Below, in pieces: positions 1-9,187 of a stretch of 64,000 bases of DNA. Every line of letters starts with the position of its first letter. The stretch's first letter is position 1. The position numbers were made by a program, and so were the translations under genes. The stretch comes from Ginsengibacter hankyongi (GTDB taxonomy: Bacteria; Bacteroidota; Bacteroidia; Chitinophagales; Chitinophagaceae), in contig NZ_VYQF01000002.1 in assembly GCF_008710285.1 (NCBI RefSeq), positions 248,001-312,000 on the forward strand. Direction: 5' to 3'. The notes below the pieces were generated by a model that worked only from the letters and a program-made list of their open reading frames with translations, was not told the origin of the DNA and did not search any database.

Positions 1-26
1 TAATGATGGGCAAAGCAAAGAAAGTA

Positions 27-1256
27 TTAAGCTTCTAGCGCAATAGAACACTCAACTTTTATGAATAAGGCAACAAACATAGTATCAGCCTGCATTTCGT
101 ATCCCTTTAAATATTCCAATTTAAGTAAATTCAATTTATATTTTTCCTGGAACAAGATAACATTTTCTTCATTTTCTTTTTTAAAAACAGAGCAGGTAAC
201 GTATAATAAGTGTCCGTTGTTTTTTAGATGAGGCAGTGCATTTTCAACAATTTTTCTTTGAAGCAGAGCATATTTTTTTATTTCATCCTTTTTAAAAAAA
301 TGTAACTGTTCAGGAGTTCTTGCCCATGTTCCTGAACCCGAGCAGGGAACATCTGCAATTATAATATCAAAGCTTTGATCAATTTCATGGAAAGATTTTT
401 CCAAATCTGCGGGAGCAGGATTATAATTTTTTATACCAGCCTCCTCAAAGCGAACTTTTAAATTTTCGAGAATACTTTTTCGTTTATCGCTGACTGTTAT
501 GTTTATATTCCTAAAAAGATCAAAAGCAAGAATTGATTTACCGCCGCTTCCGGCACAGCAATCCCAAATTGAAATTGCTACTTTTTCATTTTCTATTATG
601 GGTTTTAGAAAGTCTAACGTTATCTGCGAATTATAATCCTGCACTACAGCTTCTTTATCAATTTCAATTGTATTACTCACTTTTTCATTGTTCGAAAAGG
701 CAATACAATTCTCATTTAATTGTTCAAATGAAAAACCTGGATGCTTGATTTTATTAATTACAATCTCTCTGAATCCGGGCCTTATCCTTATAAATAATTT
801 GGGTTGAATTAAAAACGAAAGATTGAATTGACGAAAGTTTATTTCGTTGCTTAATTCATCAGAAAAAGGAAAAATTTTTTCTTCGTTAAATTCTTTGTTA
901 ACTATTTTAAGCTTGTCAATTAATGGCAATGATATGGAAGCATTCAATTCAGGTTTAAAAAAATCAAGGAATAAAGAAGAGCTCTTTTCACATAGAAAAA
1001 CAGCTAATAAAAAATTTTCATCCTGGCTCGATGGAGTACTAACTCCAAAGCCTAAACGAAAATAGTTATAGCACAAAGCAGTTATTAATTTTCTGTCTTT
1101 CGAACCATGCTTTCTATTTGCCGAAAAATATTTTTTTAGAAAAAGATGAAATGGTTCTTGTCCTTTGTATGATGAGAGAATAGAAACGGAATATTGCAAA
1201 TACCTATGGAAATGATTACTATTTGTTGAGGGAAATTCTTTTCCAGTTATTTGCAT
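27..1256 (-). CDS. RsmB/NOP-family rRNA m5C methyltransferase
   Basis: A 409-residue class I SAM-dependent RNA methyltransferase of the RsmB/NOP (Nol1/Nop2/Sun) family, expected to make 5-methylcytosine in rRNA in the cytoplasm. The SAM-binding loop reads WDCCAGSGGKS, motif IV reads DVPCSGSGTW (Cys about 305) and motif VI reads YVTCSVF (Cys about 355). These are the two cysteines used by m5C RNA methyltransferases, the second as nucleophile. The N-terminal third is divergent and I cannot assign an NusB-like domain with confidence. The gene follows odhB on the same strand after a gap of about 29 bases that holds a 7-bp hairpin with no T-run, so cotranscription is possible. The family is clear; the exact rRNA target is not. 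Confidence 0.85.
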   Translation of the reverse strand: MQITGKEFPSTNSNHFHRYLQYSVSILSSYKGQEPFHLFLKKYFSANRKHGSKDRKLITALCYNYFRLGFGVSTPSSQDENFLLAVFLCEKSSSLFLDFFKPELNASISLPLIDKLKIVNKEFNEEKIFPFSDELSNEINFRQFNLSFLIQPKLFIRIRPGFREIVINKIKHPGFSFEQLNENCIAFSNNEKVSNTIEIDKEAVVQDYNSQITLDFLKPIIENEKVAISIWDCCAGSGGKSILAFDLFRNINITVSDKRKSILENLKVRFEEAGIKNYNPAPADLEKSFHEIDQSFDIIIADVPCSGSGTWARTPEQLHFFKKDEIKKYALLQRKIVENALPHLKNNGHLLYVTCSVFKKENEENVILFQEKYKLNLLKLEYLKGYEMQADTMFVALFIKVECSIALEA

Positions 1257-1285
1257 TAGTCTTATTTATTTTAGATAAGACAAAA

Positions 1286-2554
1286 TCAAAGCTCAAGCAA
1301 TGCTTTTACGGGATCTTTCCCAAACAGAAGCTGGGCAGGGTTTTCAAGCATTTCCTTTACACGAACCAGGAAACTTACTGATTCACGCCCATCAATAATA
1401 CGATGATCGTAACTCACAGCCAGGTACATCATTGGCCGTATAACAACCTGGCCTTTTATTGCTACTGGTCGCTCTACAATATTATGCATTCCTAATATGG
1501 CGCTCTGTGGAATATTTATAATTGGTGTGCTCATTAATGAACCAAAAATTCCGCCATTGGTTATGGTAAATGTTCCGCCGGTCATCTCTTCTATTGTAAG
1601 TTTACTTTCTTTGGCTTTCGTCGCTAACTGAATGACTTCTTTTTCAATTTCAGCCATGCTAAGGCTTTCAGCATTTCTTATAACAGGCACGACCAATCCT
1701 TTGGGTGAAGACACTGCAATAGAAATATCGCAGTAATCATGGTACACGATACTATCGCCATCTATGCCCGCATTTACAGCCGGCCATTCCTGCAACGCAA
1801 AGCAACACGCCTTTGTAAAAAAGCTCATGAAGCCAAGATTTACTTCGTGGTGTTTTTTGAAAACCTCTTTATACTTTGTTCTTAAGTCCATTATAGCACT
1901 CATGTCCACTTCATTAAAAGTGGTGAGCATGGCCGTTGTATTTTTCGCCTCCACAAGCCTGCGGCTAATTGTTCTGCGCAGGTTACTCATTTTTTCAACT
2001 TTTTCTTCGCGGCTAAAAAGTTCCTTACCAACCGCCCGGCCAGGATTGGCGAGTGCATCCAAAACATCGTGCTTGGTAATTTTTCCGTTGAAGCCGGTAG
2101 GAGTTACTTTTTTTGCATCTACCTTTCTATCTGCTAAAATTGCGGCCGCAACTGGCGTTGCTTTTACATCTTTATTAAGAACAAGAGCACTTTCCTCTTC
2201 TGTTGCTTTTATTTCTTTTTTATCAGCAACATCTTTCGATGTTGATTTGGGCTCTTCTTCTTCTTTTATATCTTTTTTTTCCGCGGTTAAATCTTTTTTT
2301 GCTGTCGCAGGTTTTTCTGCTGTATCATCAATGGTAGAAACAACGTCACCTATTTTTAGCGTATCATTTTCTTTAGCAATTGTGTGTAAAATCCCTGCCT
2401 TTTCTGCGTTGATTTCAAAGGTTGCTTTTTCACTCTCAAGTTCAGCAATTATATCATCTCTATCAACCCAATCACCATCATTTTTTATCCATTTGGTAAG
2501 TGTCACTTCATTGATGCTTTCGCCTACCGAAGGCACTTTAATTTCTATCGACAT
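1286..2554 (-). CDS. odhB: 2-oxoglutarate dehydrogenase E2, dihydrolipoyl succinyltransferase
   Basis: E2 core of the 2-oxoglutarate dehydrogenase complex (TCA cycle): it moves the succinyl group from the lipoyl arm to CoA. At 422 residues it has the family's usual length and order. A lipoyl domain occupies residues 1-77, with the lipoylated Lys about 43 in ESEKATFE. A charged Lys/Glu-rich linker follows, then a peripheral subunit-binding domain at about 124-168 ([14 protein letters not shown]...), then the catalytic acyltransferase domain with DHRIIDG (His about 384, Asp about 388). It lies 61 bases downstream of sucA on the same strand, giving the common sucA-odhB order. No E3 gene lies in the window. 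Confidence is high because all three domains and their key residues are visible. Confidence 0.96.
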   Translation of the reverse strand: MSIEIKVPSVGESINEVTLTKWIKNDGDWVDRDDIIAELESEKATFEINAEKAGILHTIAKENDTLKIGDVVSTIDDTAEKPATAKKDLTAEKKDIKEEEEPKSTSKDVADKKEIKATEEESALVLNKDVKATPVAAAILADRKVDAKKVTPTGFNGKITKHDVLDALANPGRAVGKELFSREEKVEKMSNLRRTISRRLVEAKNTTAMLTTFNEVDMSAIMDLRTKYKEVFKKHHEVNLGFMSFFTKACCFALQEWPAVNAGIDGDSIVYHDYCDISIAVSSPKGLVVPVIRNAESLSMAEIEKEVIQLATKAKESKLTIEEMTGGTFTITNGGIFGSLMSTPIINIPQSAILGMHNIVERPVAIKGQVVIRPMMYLAVSYDHRIIDGRESVSFLVRVKEMLENPAQLLFGKDPVKALLEL

Positions 2555-2615
2555 GTATTATTATTAAGAATTACAAACCTAAGCTAAAATGAGAAATACT
2601 CAAAGGTAGTTTCAA

Positions 2616-5363
2616 TCATAAAGAGAACGCAGTTTCAAGAATGCCTTCCTGTTCCTTTGCGTGAACCTTCGAAAAGCCAGAAGCTGTTGCAGCACTTGAC
2701 GGCCTGCTTACGACACCATAATTTATAGAAGTGAGATTCATGCGAAGAAATGATGCAGCTCCCATGTTTAAGGGTTCTTCCTGCGTCCAATACCAAATTG
2801 CTTTACTATATTTTTGATATAATTTTTCAATTTGCTTTACAGGCAAAGGATACAATTGTTCCAGTCTTATTATCGCAACATCTTTCCTGTTATCTTTTTC
2901 TTTTTTCTCTAAAAGATCGAAATAAATTTTACCACTGCAAAACAAAACTTTTGTAATCGAGTTTGCATCAGTTACTGAAGCATCGTCCAAAGTTTCTTTA
3001 AAACCACCTGATGTAAATTCTTCAATAGCACTATAACTTTTAGGATGTCTTAAGTTAGCCTTCGGAGAAAAATTAACCAATGGTTTCCGGAATGGCCATG
3101 TAATCTGCCTCCGAAAACAATGGAATAGATTAGCTGCTGTTGTTATATTGGTAACAACCATATTTAACTCAGCACACATTTGTAAAAACCGTTCCATTCT
3201 GGCACTACTATGTTCGGGGCCTTGTCCTTCATAACCATGGGGCAGCAATAAAACAACTCCATTCATCCTCCTCCATTTTTGTTCTGAACATGAAATAAAC
3301 TGGTCTATAATTGTTTGAGCGCCGTTTGCAAAATCTCCAAATTGTGCTTCCCAAATTACCAATGAATTTGGATTAGCCATTGAATAACCATACTCAAAAC
3401 CCAACACAGCATATTCACTCAAAAGCGAATTGTATATTCTGAAATGGCCCTGTTTATCGGCAACATTACTTAAGCGATTATAATTTTCATCTGTATTTTC
3501 ATCTCTTAAAGTGGCATGCCGGTGACTGAAAGTGCCTCTTTTTACATCCTGCCCGCTCATACGAACATCTCTCCCTTCCTGCAAAATGCTTGCATAAGAA
3601 ATTAATTCACCAGTGGCCCAATCGAGCTTTCCTTCAACTTCATAAAGTTTCACTTTGTCCTGGAGAATTTTTTCAACTTTACGCAAAGGTTTAAAACCTT
3701 CAGGCCACTTCATAATAGCCTTAAACAATTTTTCAACCTCCGATTTTGAAATAGCCGTGATGGGTGATGCATCGAAATCTTCAGGAGTTGCTTTTCGCAA
3801 ATTCTGCCACCACAATTCAGGTGTCTGGTAATGATATGGTAATGGATTTTGCTTAATTTCGTCTAGGCGTTCCTGTAGGTCGCTCCAATATTTTTTTTCC
3901 ATTTCCTTTGCAAGTTCCGCCGTAGCGTCATCGCCATGCATCATCAGCCATTTTACATACACTTCCCTTGGATTAGGTTGCTTTTCTATTAAAGCATACA
4001 AACCTGGCTGCGTAAACTTTGGATCATCACCTTCATTATGTCCATGACGGCGATAACAAACCATATCAATAAAAATATCGCTGTTAAATTCCTGCCTGTA
4101 CAACATTGCTAACTGCGAAGCTTTTACCACGGCTTCTACATCGTCTCCGTTTACATGAAATACCGGAGCCTGAATCATTGCTGCTATGGAAGTGCAATAA
4201 TCGGAAGTGCGGGCATCGTCAAAATCGGTAGTAAAGCCTATTTGATTGTTAATCACAAAATGCAAAGTTCCACCCGTAGAATATCCCTGCAATCCACTCA
4301 TCTGGAGCACTTCATATACAATACCCTGGCCGGCCAGGGATGAATCGCCATGAATAAGTACCGGCAATATCTCATCGTAATTACTATTATAAATTACATC
4401 CGCTTTACTCCTGGCAAATCCAATAACCACAGGATCTACCGCTTCAAGATGTGAAGGATTAGGCGCAAGTTTTAAATGAACTTTTTTTCCTGTTGCAGTT
4501 TCAATTTCACTACTATACCCCATGTGGTATTTCACATCACCACTTCCCATCGTTGTGTCGGGTATCGAATTACCTTCAAATTCGGTAAATATTTGTTCGT
4601 ATGTTTTACCTAAAATATTTGCCAGAACATTTAATCTTCCGCGGTGCGCCATTCCAATCACAACTTCCTGCACATTATTCTCTGACGCAACACTTATAAT
4701 TGCATCCAACGCAGGAATTGTACTTTCACCACCTTCCAATGAAAATCTTTTTTGTCCTACATATTTGGTATGTAAAAATTTCTCAAACATTACACCTTCA
4801 TTGAGTTTTTGAAGGATTTTCCTTTTTTGTTCAATAGGAACAGGCTGCTGCATTTTATTTTCTACTGCATCAATGAGCCAATCAATTTTTTTAGAATCGT
4901 TTAATGAAGTAATCTCTGTACCCAACGAAGCCGTATAGCACGTTTTAAGATGTTCAATTATCTTTTTTAAAGATGTTTTACCCAGCCCCACAAATTTTCC
5001 TGCATAAAATTCAGTGTCAAGTTCTCTTTCATCCAGACCAAAATATTTCAAGTCAAGATGAGCATGCCTGTCCTTTCTTTCCCTGATGGGATTGGTTTTT
5101 GCAATTAAATGACCTTTCATTCTATATGCAAGAATAAGTTGGTAAACCGCAAATTCTTTATCAAGTTGAACAGATTCAACCGGGATCGGCGCGACAACCT
5201 GTGTTCCATTCACTTTCCCATTCGTGTTTGAAATGGCGAAATCGAAGCCTTCAAAAAATTTTCGAAGGTCCGTATCAACACTATCAGGATTTTTTACAAA
5301 ATCTTTATATAAATTTTCAATGTATGCAGGATGCGAACTGGTTATAAAAGAGAAGTCTTTCAT
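2616..5363 (-). CDS. sucA: 2-oxoglutarate dehydrogenase E1 component
   Basis: Thiamine-diphosphate-dependent E1 of the 2-oxoglutarate dehydrogenase complex, which decarboxylates 2-oxoglutarate and succinylates the E2 lipoyl group. At 915 residues it has normal length. Visible family motifs are HRGRLNVL (about 240), PNPSHLEAV (about 301), HGDSSLAGQG (about 338), NNQIGFTT (about 372), GDDVEAVV (about 406) and RRHGHNEGDDP (about 438). The C-terminal half carries HGYEGQGPEHSSAR and SFSHRHA-like cofactor and subunit contacts. The N-terminus has the short E2-binding-like segment (HPAYIENLY). It is the first gene of the sucA-odhB pair. No clean TAnnTTTG promoter was found in the 100 bases upstream. 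Confidence 0.97.
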   Translation of the reverse strand: MKDFSFITSSHPAYIENLYKDFVKNPDSVDTDLRKFFEGFDFAISNTNGKVNGTQVVAPIPVESVQLDKEFAVYQLILAYRMKGHLIAKTNPIRERKDRHAHLDLKYFGLDERELDTEFYAGKFVGLGKTSLKKIIEHLKTCYTASLGTEITSLNDSKKIDWLIDAVENKMQQPVPIEQKRKILQKLNEGVMFEKFLHTKYVGQKRFSLEGGESTIPALDAIISVASENNVQEVVIGMAHRGRLNVLANILGKTYEQIFTEFEGNSIPDTTMGSGDVKYHMGYSSEIETATGKKVHLKLAPNPSHLEAVDPVVIGFARSKADVIYNSNYDEILPVLIHGDSSLAGQGIVYEVLQMSGLQGYSTGGTLHFVINNQIGFTTDFDDARTSDYCTSIAAMIQAPVFHVNGDDVEAVVKASQLAMLYRQEFNSDIFIDMVCYRRHGHNEGDDPKFTQPGLYALIEKQPNPREVYVKWLMMHGDDATAELAKEMEKKYWSDLQERLDEIKQNPLPYHYQTPELWWQNLRKATPEDFDASPITAISKSEVEKLFKAIMKWPEGFKPLRKVEKILQDKVKLYEVEGKLDWATGELISYASILQEGRDVRMSGQDVKRGTFSHRHATLRDENTDENYNRLSNVADKQGHFRIYNSLLSEYAVLGFEYGYSMANPNSLVIWEAQFGDFANGAQTIIDQFISCSEQKWRRMNGVVLLLPHGYEGQGPEHSSARMERFLQMCAELNMVVTNITTAANLFHCFRRQITWPFRKPLVNFSPKANLRHPKSYSAIEEFTSGGFKETLDDASVTDANSITKVLFCSGKIYFDLLEKKEKDNRKDVAIIRLEQLYPLPVKQIEKLYQKYSKAIWYWTQEEPLNMGAASFLRMNLTSINYGVVSRPSSAATASGFSKVHAKEQEGILETAFSL

Positions 5364-5619
5364 TTTTAATGGAAAATATTTACAAATTTTATTAGGATAT
5401 CAAAGACGAAATATTTTTTTAACGTAAAATATCTGTCGGCAAATATCGTGAGTTTTACCTATATTTTTTGATGCAATTCATTATTAACAATATTATTATG
5501 CCGTTATTAAATCGATGGTAAGTAAACTACATTCTTAGAAAGTTATTATTTATTTTGAAAAAATTATTGAAAGAAAAAATCAAATTAATTTAAAAGATAC
5601 TTTTTTTCATGAGAAATAC

Positions 5620-5627
5620 TATCTTTG
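5620..5627 (+). promoter_or_regulatory. -7 promoter element for rpsT
   Basis: TATCTTTG is an exact match to the Bacteroidota -7 consensus TAnnTTTG and lies 20 bases before the chosen rpsT ATG. The -33 region is only a T-run. Initiation just downstream would give a very short leader. Confidence 0.6.
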
Positions 5628-5647
5628 CAGCCCAAAAAATTTATTTA

Positions 5648-5905
5648 ATGGCAAACCATTCAGCAACAAAGAAAGATGTTCGTCAGAGCCGCAAGCGTAA
5701 TGAGCGTAATCGTTATCATGGAAAGACAACCCGTAACGCAATCCGCGATTTAAAAGCTATTGATACCAAGGCTGCTGCTTCAGAAAAAATTCCGCAGGTT
5801 TCTTCAATGATAGATAAATTAGCTAAACGTGGAATCATTCATAAAAATAAAGCTGCTAATTTAAAAAGTAAGCTTACCCGTGGCGTTCTGTCAATGGAAA
5901 AGTAA
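5648..5905 (+). CDS. rpsT: 30S ribosomal protein bS20
   Basis: Small basic protein of the 30S subunit that binds 16S rRNA. It is 85 residues long when started at the ATG at 5648 (MANHSATKKDVRQSRKRN), which is the conserved bS20 N-terminus. The open frame extends upstream to an ATG at 5609, but that extension runs across the -7 promoter element and is not protein-like, so the shorter start is preferred. The protein is rich in Lys/Arg and Ala, with the family's helical pattern (AIRDLKA, MIDKLAKRGIIHKNKAANLKSKL). It is monocistronic, with its own promoter and a terminator directly after it. Confidence 0.95.
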   Translation: MANHSATKKDVRQSRKRNERNRYHGKTTRNAIRDLKAIDTKAAASEKIPQVSSMIDKLAKRGIIHKNKAANLKSKLTRGVLSMEK

Positions 5906-5928
5906 TTTTTATAAAAATTTTATATAAG

Positions 5929-5959
5929 AAGTCTGTCAATAAATTTGGCGGACTTTTTT
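5929..5959 (+). terminator. rho-independent terminator after rpsT
   Basis: Inverted repeat AAGTCTGTC / GGCGGACTT, a 9-bp stem with two G-U pairs and a 9-base loop, followed by a T-run. It starts 24 bases after the rpsT stop. Confidence 0.75.
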
Positions 5960-5982
5960 ATTTTATAAAGTAATAATGTCTT

Positions 5983-7710
5983 ATGAAATCTTTTTTTTGC
6001 GGCATCTTTCTCTTTGTAACTATTAACATAAACGCTCAGCAAACACCATTTGAAAAAAGTAATGGAAGAGAAACTGCTACTTATTTCCAGGCCATACACT
6101 ACTATAAAAGTTTAGACAAAGCATCAGGAAAAATATTAATGAGAGAAATGGGGATTACAGATGCGGGTTATCCCTTGCATTTAGTATTAATTAGTAACGA
6201 TGGAAAGTTTAACCCTGCAATATGGCATCAGCAAAAAAAAGTCATTATCTTAATTAATAATGGAATACATCCCGGAGAACCTGATGGGATTGATGCGAGT
6301 ATGATGCTTGCAAGAGATATCGCTCAAAACAAGATTATTTTACCCGGGAATGTTGTTTTAGGAATTATTCCCATTTATAATATCGGAGGCGCTTTAAACC
6401 GCAATAGTTTTTCACGGGCTAATCAGAATGGGCCCGAAGCTTATGGATTTCGCGGTAATGCTCAAAACCTTGACCTTAACAGGGATTTTATAAAAAGTGA
6501 TAGTAAAAACGCACGGTCTTTTGCTGAAATTTTTCATTATCTCAATCCTGATATTTTAATAGATAATCATGTAAGTGACGGAGCAGACTATCAACATGTA
6601 ATGACTTTAATAGCTACCCAATATGATAAGCTGGGGCAAGAATTGGGCGATTGGCTAAAGAAAACATTCGAACCAAAATTATTTACCGGTATGCACGATA
6701 AAGGATGGGATTTGGTTCCTTATGTAAATGTAGAAAACAGCGATCCATCCAAAGGTTTTACGCAGTTTTACGATAGTCCGAGATATTCATCAGGTTATGC
6801 TGCTTTATTTAATACAATAAGTTTTATGCCCGAAACTCACATGCTTAAGCCATATAAACAAAGAGTCAAATCAACTTATGACCTCATGCTTACTATGATA
6901 CAACAGGCAAGCCTAAACGCTAAAGAACTTCTGGAAAAAAGAAAAATTGCAATTGAAAATACAATTCATCAAAACCGGTTTGCGTTAAGCTGGAAGCCAG
7001 ATACAACGCAATATTCTAATATCACTTTCAAGGGTTATAAAGCCGGGTACAAAAAAAGCGATGCAACAGGTTTGCCTGTTTTATATTATGATCACAATAA
7101 GCCATTTACCAAACAGGTAAAATTTTATGACGTTTACATTGGCGAAAATTTTATTGAGAAGCCATTAGCTTACATCATACCCCAGGGATGGTGGAATGTA
7201 ATTGATTTACTAAAACTAAATCATGTACAAATGGAAACACTAAAAAAAGACACGATAATAAAAGTTTCCGCTTACCATATTGTTTATTATAAATCTTTCC
7301 CCAAAGCTTATGAAAAGCATCACAAGAATTATAATGTTTCTGTTTCCAAAACAGATGAAAAAATAAAATTTTTAAAAGGAGATTACATAATCAGTTTAAC
7401 CCAGGCGGCCAATCGTTATCTTATAGAAACCCTTGAACCAACCGGGAATGACGGTTTTTTTGCCTGGAATTTTTTTGATGCAATACTGCAGGAGAAAGAA
7501 GGATACAGCGATTATAGGTGGGACTCAATCGCAGCGCAAATATTAAAATCCAATCCAGTTCTCAATCGCAAGTTTCAACAAAAAAAAATATCAGATAGTC
7601 CATTTGCCAACAATGCAAGTTTACAGCTTAACTACATCTACAAAAATTCTCCCTACTACGAACCTGCCTATTTGCGGTACCCTGTATATCGCATCGAGAA
7701 GGCATTATAA
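5983..7710 (+). CDS. secreted M14-family metallocarboxypeptidase-like protein
   Basis: A 575-residue exported protein of the peptidase M14 (zinc carboxypeptidase) superfamily. A signal peptide (MKSFFCGIFLFVTININA) is followed by QQ. Zinc ligands are visible as HPGEPDG (His about 96, Glu about 99) and DNHVSDGADY (His about 196). The segment NLDLNRDF is the usual M14 Asn/Arg substrate-binding region. FMPETHML (Glu about 284) is the candidate catalytic glutamate. The residues after about 310 form an accessory domain I do not recognise. Its substrate is unknown; a role in envelope or nutrient peptide trimming is inference. It lies between the rpsT terminator and the rpsF promoter, so it is probably transcribed alone. 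Confidence 0.85.
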   Translation: MKSFFCGIFLFVTININAQQTPFEKSNGRETATYFQAIHYYKSLDKASGKILMREMGITDAGYPLHLVLISNDGKFNPAIWHQQKKVIILINNGIHPGEPDGIDASMMLARDIAQNKIILPGNVVLGIIPIYNIGGALNRNSFSRANQNGPEAYGFRGNAQNLDLNRDFIKSDSKNARSFAEIFHYLNPDILIDNHVSDGADYQHVMTLIATQYDKLGQELGDWLKKTFEPKLFTGMHDKGWDLVPYVNVENSDPSKGFTQFYDSPRYSSGYAALFNTISFMPETHMLKPYKQRVKSTYDLMLTMIQQASLNAKELLEKRKIAIENTIHQNRFALSWKPDTTQYSNITFKGYKAGYKKSDATGLPVLYYDHNKPFTKQVKFYDVYIGENFIEKPLAYIIPQGWWNVIDLLKLNHVQMETLKKDTIIKVSAYHIVYYKSFPKAYEKHHKNYNVSVSKTDEKIKFLKGDYIISLTQAANRYLIETLEPTGNDGFFAWNFFDAILQEKEGYSDYRWDSIAAQILKSNPVLNRKFQQKKISDSPFANNASLQLNYIYKNSPYYEPAYLRYPVYRIEKAL

Positions 7711-7745
7711 GTTTGTTTTTCTTTTTTTTACAATGAAAAAAAACC

Positions 7746-7753
7746 TAATTTTG
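7746..7753 (+). promoter_or_regulatory. -7 promoter element for the rpsF-rpsR-rplI operon
   Basis: TAATTTTG matches TAnnTTTG exactly, 60 bases before the rpsF ATG. The candidate -33 region is T-rich and weak. As at rpsT, the element is followed directly by CAGCCCAAA. Confidence 0.55.
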
Positions 7754-7812
7754 CAGCCCAAATTAAAATTATTTATTCACCTGCTGTTGTAAAACGGCAA
7801 AAAACAAGGGAA

Positions 7813-8166
7813 ATGCAGAATTACGAATTGATGGTGATTTTTACCCCTGTGCTTTCTGAGGAAGAATATAAATCTGCCCAGAAAAAATTTACTTCGTTCC
7901 TTACTGAGAATGGAGGAAAGGCTGTGCACGAAAATGCCTGGGGATTAAAATCACTGGCGTATCCTATTCAGAAAAAAACCACAGGTTTATACTGGGTTTT
8001 GGAATATGAAGCGCCATCCGACTTCAATGAGAAGCTAAACATACAGCTTCTTCGTGACGAATCAGTACTACGTCACATGTTTACTGCACTCGATAAATAC
8101 GCCGTCGAGTACAATGCAAAAAAGAGAAGTGGCGTATCATCCAGAACTGAAAAAGCGGAGGTATAA
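7813..8166 (+). CDS. rpsF: 30S ribosomal protein bS6
   Basis: A 117-residue platform protein of the 30S subunit that pairs with bS18. The N-terminus [19 protein letters not shown] and the segment [20 protein letters not shown] are typical bS6, and a charged tail ([13 protein letters not shown]) ends the protein. It is first in the operon rpsF-rpsR-rplI, and the rpsR start follows its stop by one base. Only a modest AAGGGA precedes its ATG, in contrast to the strong Shine-Dalgarno sequences of the next two genes. Confidence 0.97.
   Translation: MQNYELMVIFTPVLSEEEYKSAQKKFTSFLTENGGKAVHENAWGLKSLAYPIQKKTTGLYWVLEYEAPSDFNEKLNIQLLRDESVLRHMFTALDKYAVEYNAKKRSGVSSRTEKAEV
8157..8161 (+). promoter_or_regulatory. 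strong Shine-Dalgarno sequence for rpsR
   Basis: GGAGG ends 6 bases before the rpsR ATG at 8168, inside the last codons of rpsF. It decides the rpsR start over the longer upstream open frame. Most genes in this window lack such a site. Confidence 0.8.
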
Positions 8167-8167
8167 A

Positions 8168-8434
8168 ATGGCTAAAGCAAATGAAATAAAATATCTCACG
8201 GCTATTAAAGCTGAAAAGCGGCCCAAGAAATACTGTCGTTTTAAAAAACTCGGGATCCGTTATATCGATTATAAGGATGCAGATTTTTTAAAAAAATTCC
8301 TCAATGAACAGGGCAAGTTACTTCCACGTCGTATTACTGGGAATTCTCTTAAATATCAACGCAAAGTGAGTGATGCAGTAAAGAAAGCACGCCAAATGGC
8401 AATATTGCCGTATGTAACTGATCTTTTAAAATAA
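8168..8434 (+). CDS. rpsR: 30S ribosomal protein bS18
   Basis: An 88-residue bS18 ([20 protein letters not shown]...), which binds bS6 on the 30S platform near the 16S rRNA 3' end. The conserved core is visible as [16 protein letters not shown], then [17 protein letters not shown] and [10 protein letters not shown]. The open frame reaches back to 8054 inside rpsF, but the ATG at 8168 with a GGAGG 6 bases upstream gives the correct family N-terminus. It is the second gene of the rpsF operon. Confidence 0.97.
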   Translation: MAKANEIKYLTAIKAEKRPKKYCRFKKLGIRYIDYKDADFLKKFLNEQGKLLPRRITGNSLKYQRKVSDAVKKARQMAILPYVTDLLK

Positions 8435-8440
8435 GGAGGT
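8433..8440 (+). promoter_or_regulatory. strong Shine-Dalgarno sequence for rplI
   Basis: AAGGAGGT overlaps the rpsR stop codon, and its GGAGG ends 5 bases before the rplI ATG at 8445. It is near-complete complementarity to a canonical anti-Shine-Dalgarno, which is rare in this window. Confidence 0.8.
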
Positions 8441-8444
8441 AATT

Positions 8445-8891
8445 ATGCAGGTAATATTAATACAGGATGTAAACAATTTAGGCGGAGCACATGAACTCGT
8501 AAATGTAAAAAGTGGCTACGGGCGTAACTTTTTGATACCATCAAAGATGGCGGTTGAAGCCAATCCTTCTAATTTGAAACAATTGGAAGAAAGAAAAAAA
8601 CAGTTGGCAAAAAAAGAAGAAAAACTACTTGCAGAGTTTAACAGTGTTGTAAGTGTTTTACATGAATCTCCATTAAAAATTGGAGCAAAAACAGGAACAA
8701 GTGGTAAAATTTTTGGCAGTGTTACCTCAGTTCAGATTGCACGAGCTATCCGCGAACAAAAAGGTTACGAAATTGACCGCCGTCGCATTCATATAATTGA
8801 TGATGTAAAAGAATTGGGAAATTATAAGGCCAAAATTGATTTCGGCAAAGGCCAGGAAGTTGAAGTTGATTTCGAGGTTATTGCTGAATAA
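8445..8891 (+). CDS. rplI: 50S ribosomal protein bL9
   Basis: A 148-residue bL9 with the classical architecture. The N-terminal rRNA-binding domain reads MQVILIQDVNNLGGAHELVN, then VKSGYGRNFLIPSKMA. A long charged connecting helix spans about 45-75 (ERKKQLAKKEEKLLAEF). The C-terminal domain carries GKIFGSVTSVQIARAI. It is last in the rpsF-rpsR-rplI operon and is followed by a very strong terminator. Length and motifs are as expected for the family. Confidence 0.97.
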   Translation: MQVILIQDVNNLGGAHELVNVKSGYGRNFLIPSKMAVEANPSNLKQLEERKKQLAKKEEKLLAEFNSVVSVLHESPLKIGAKTGTSGKIFGSVTSVQIARAIREQKGYEIDRRRIHIIDDVKELGNYKAKIDFGKGQEVEVDFEVIAE

Positions 8892-8913
8892 TATTTTTGA
8901 AAGATATATTCTG

Positions 8914-8945
8914 AAACCCTGCTTCACAGCAGGGTTTCTTTTTTT
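8914..8945 (+). terminator. rho-independent terminator after rplI
   Basis: Perfect 10-bp stem AAACCCTGCT / AGCAGGGTTT with a TCAC loop, followed by CTTTTTTT. It lies 22 bases after the rplI stop and is a textbook intrinsic terminator. Confidence 0.92.
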
Positions 8946-9008
8946 ACAGCTTTTAGCAAATCAAGAAATAGCTAGCGGGTCAAAAGAGCAACTTTTTATC
9001 CAAAAAAA

Positions 9009-9034
9009 ATATAAACAAATTTATTTGTTTATAT
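9009..9034. repeat. 26-bp perfect palindrome upstream of the RRM gene
   Basis: ATATAAACAAAT followed by TT and then ATTTGTTTATAT: two perfectly complementary 12-bp arms. The right arm contains a TTTG that could serve as a -33 box for the TATCTTTA at 9052. It is a candidate operator or RNA hairpin and has no T-run, so it is not an intrinsic terminator. Confidence 0.6.
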
Positions 9035-9051
9035 AATTACAAAGAAATGAT

Positions 9052-9059
9052 TATCTTTA
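9052..9059 (+). promoter_or_regulatory. possible -7 element of the RRM gene promoter
   Basis: TATCTTTA matches TAnnTTTG at 7 of 8 positions, with TTTG at 9024-9027 upstream (24-base spacer, slightly long). It would give a leader of about 120 bases before the ATG at 9188. I see no protein in 8946-9187. Confidence 0.4.
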
Positions 9060-9187
9060 ACGTCCGTTAATGGGTTTAGTTTGTTTTTCTTTTGGCTGAT
9101 GTTTCTCTTTAAGCAGGTTTCTTCAGTTCATTGTAGCTGCTAATTCATTAATTGAACATTTAATTTTATTAAAAAAAAGTTTTTACA

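Noticed and set aside
1259-1281. Hairpin GTCTTAT/ATAAGAC between odhB and the RsmB-like gene
   Set aside because: No T-run follows on the minus strand, so there is no support for a terminator; the stem is only 7 bp.
1764-2567. 267-residue plus-strand ORF across odhB
   Set aside because: It is the antisense shadow of the lipoyl and linker region of odhB, with a low-complexity Ser/Phe composition and no motif.
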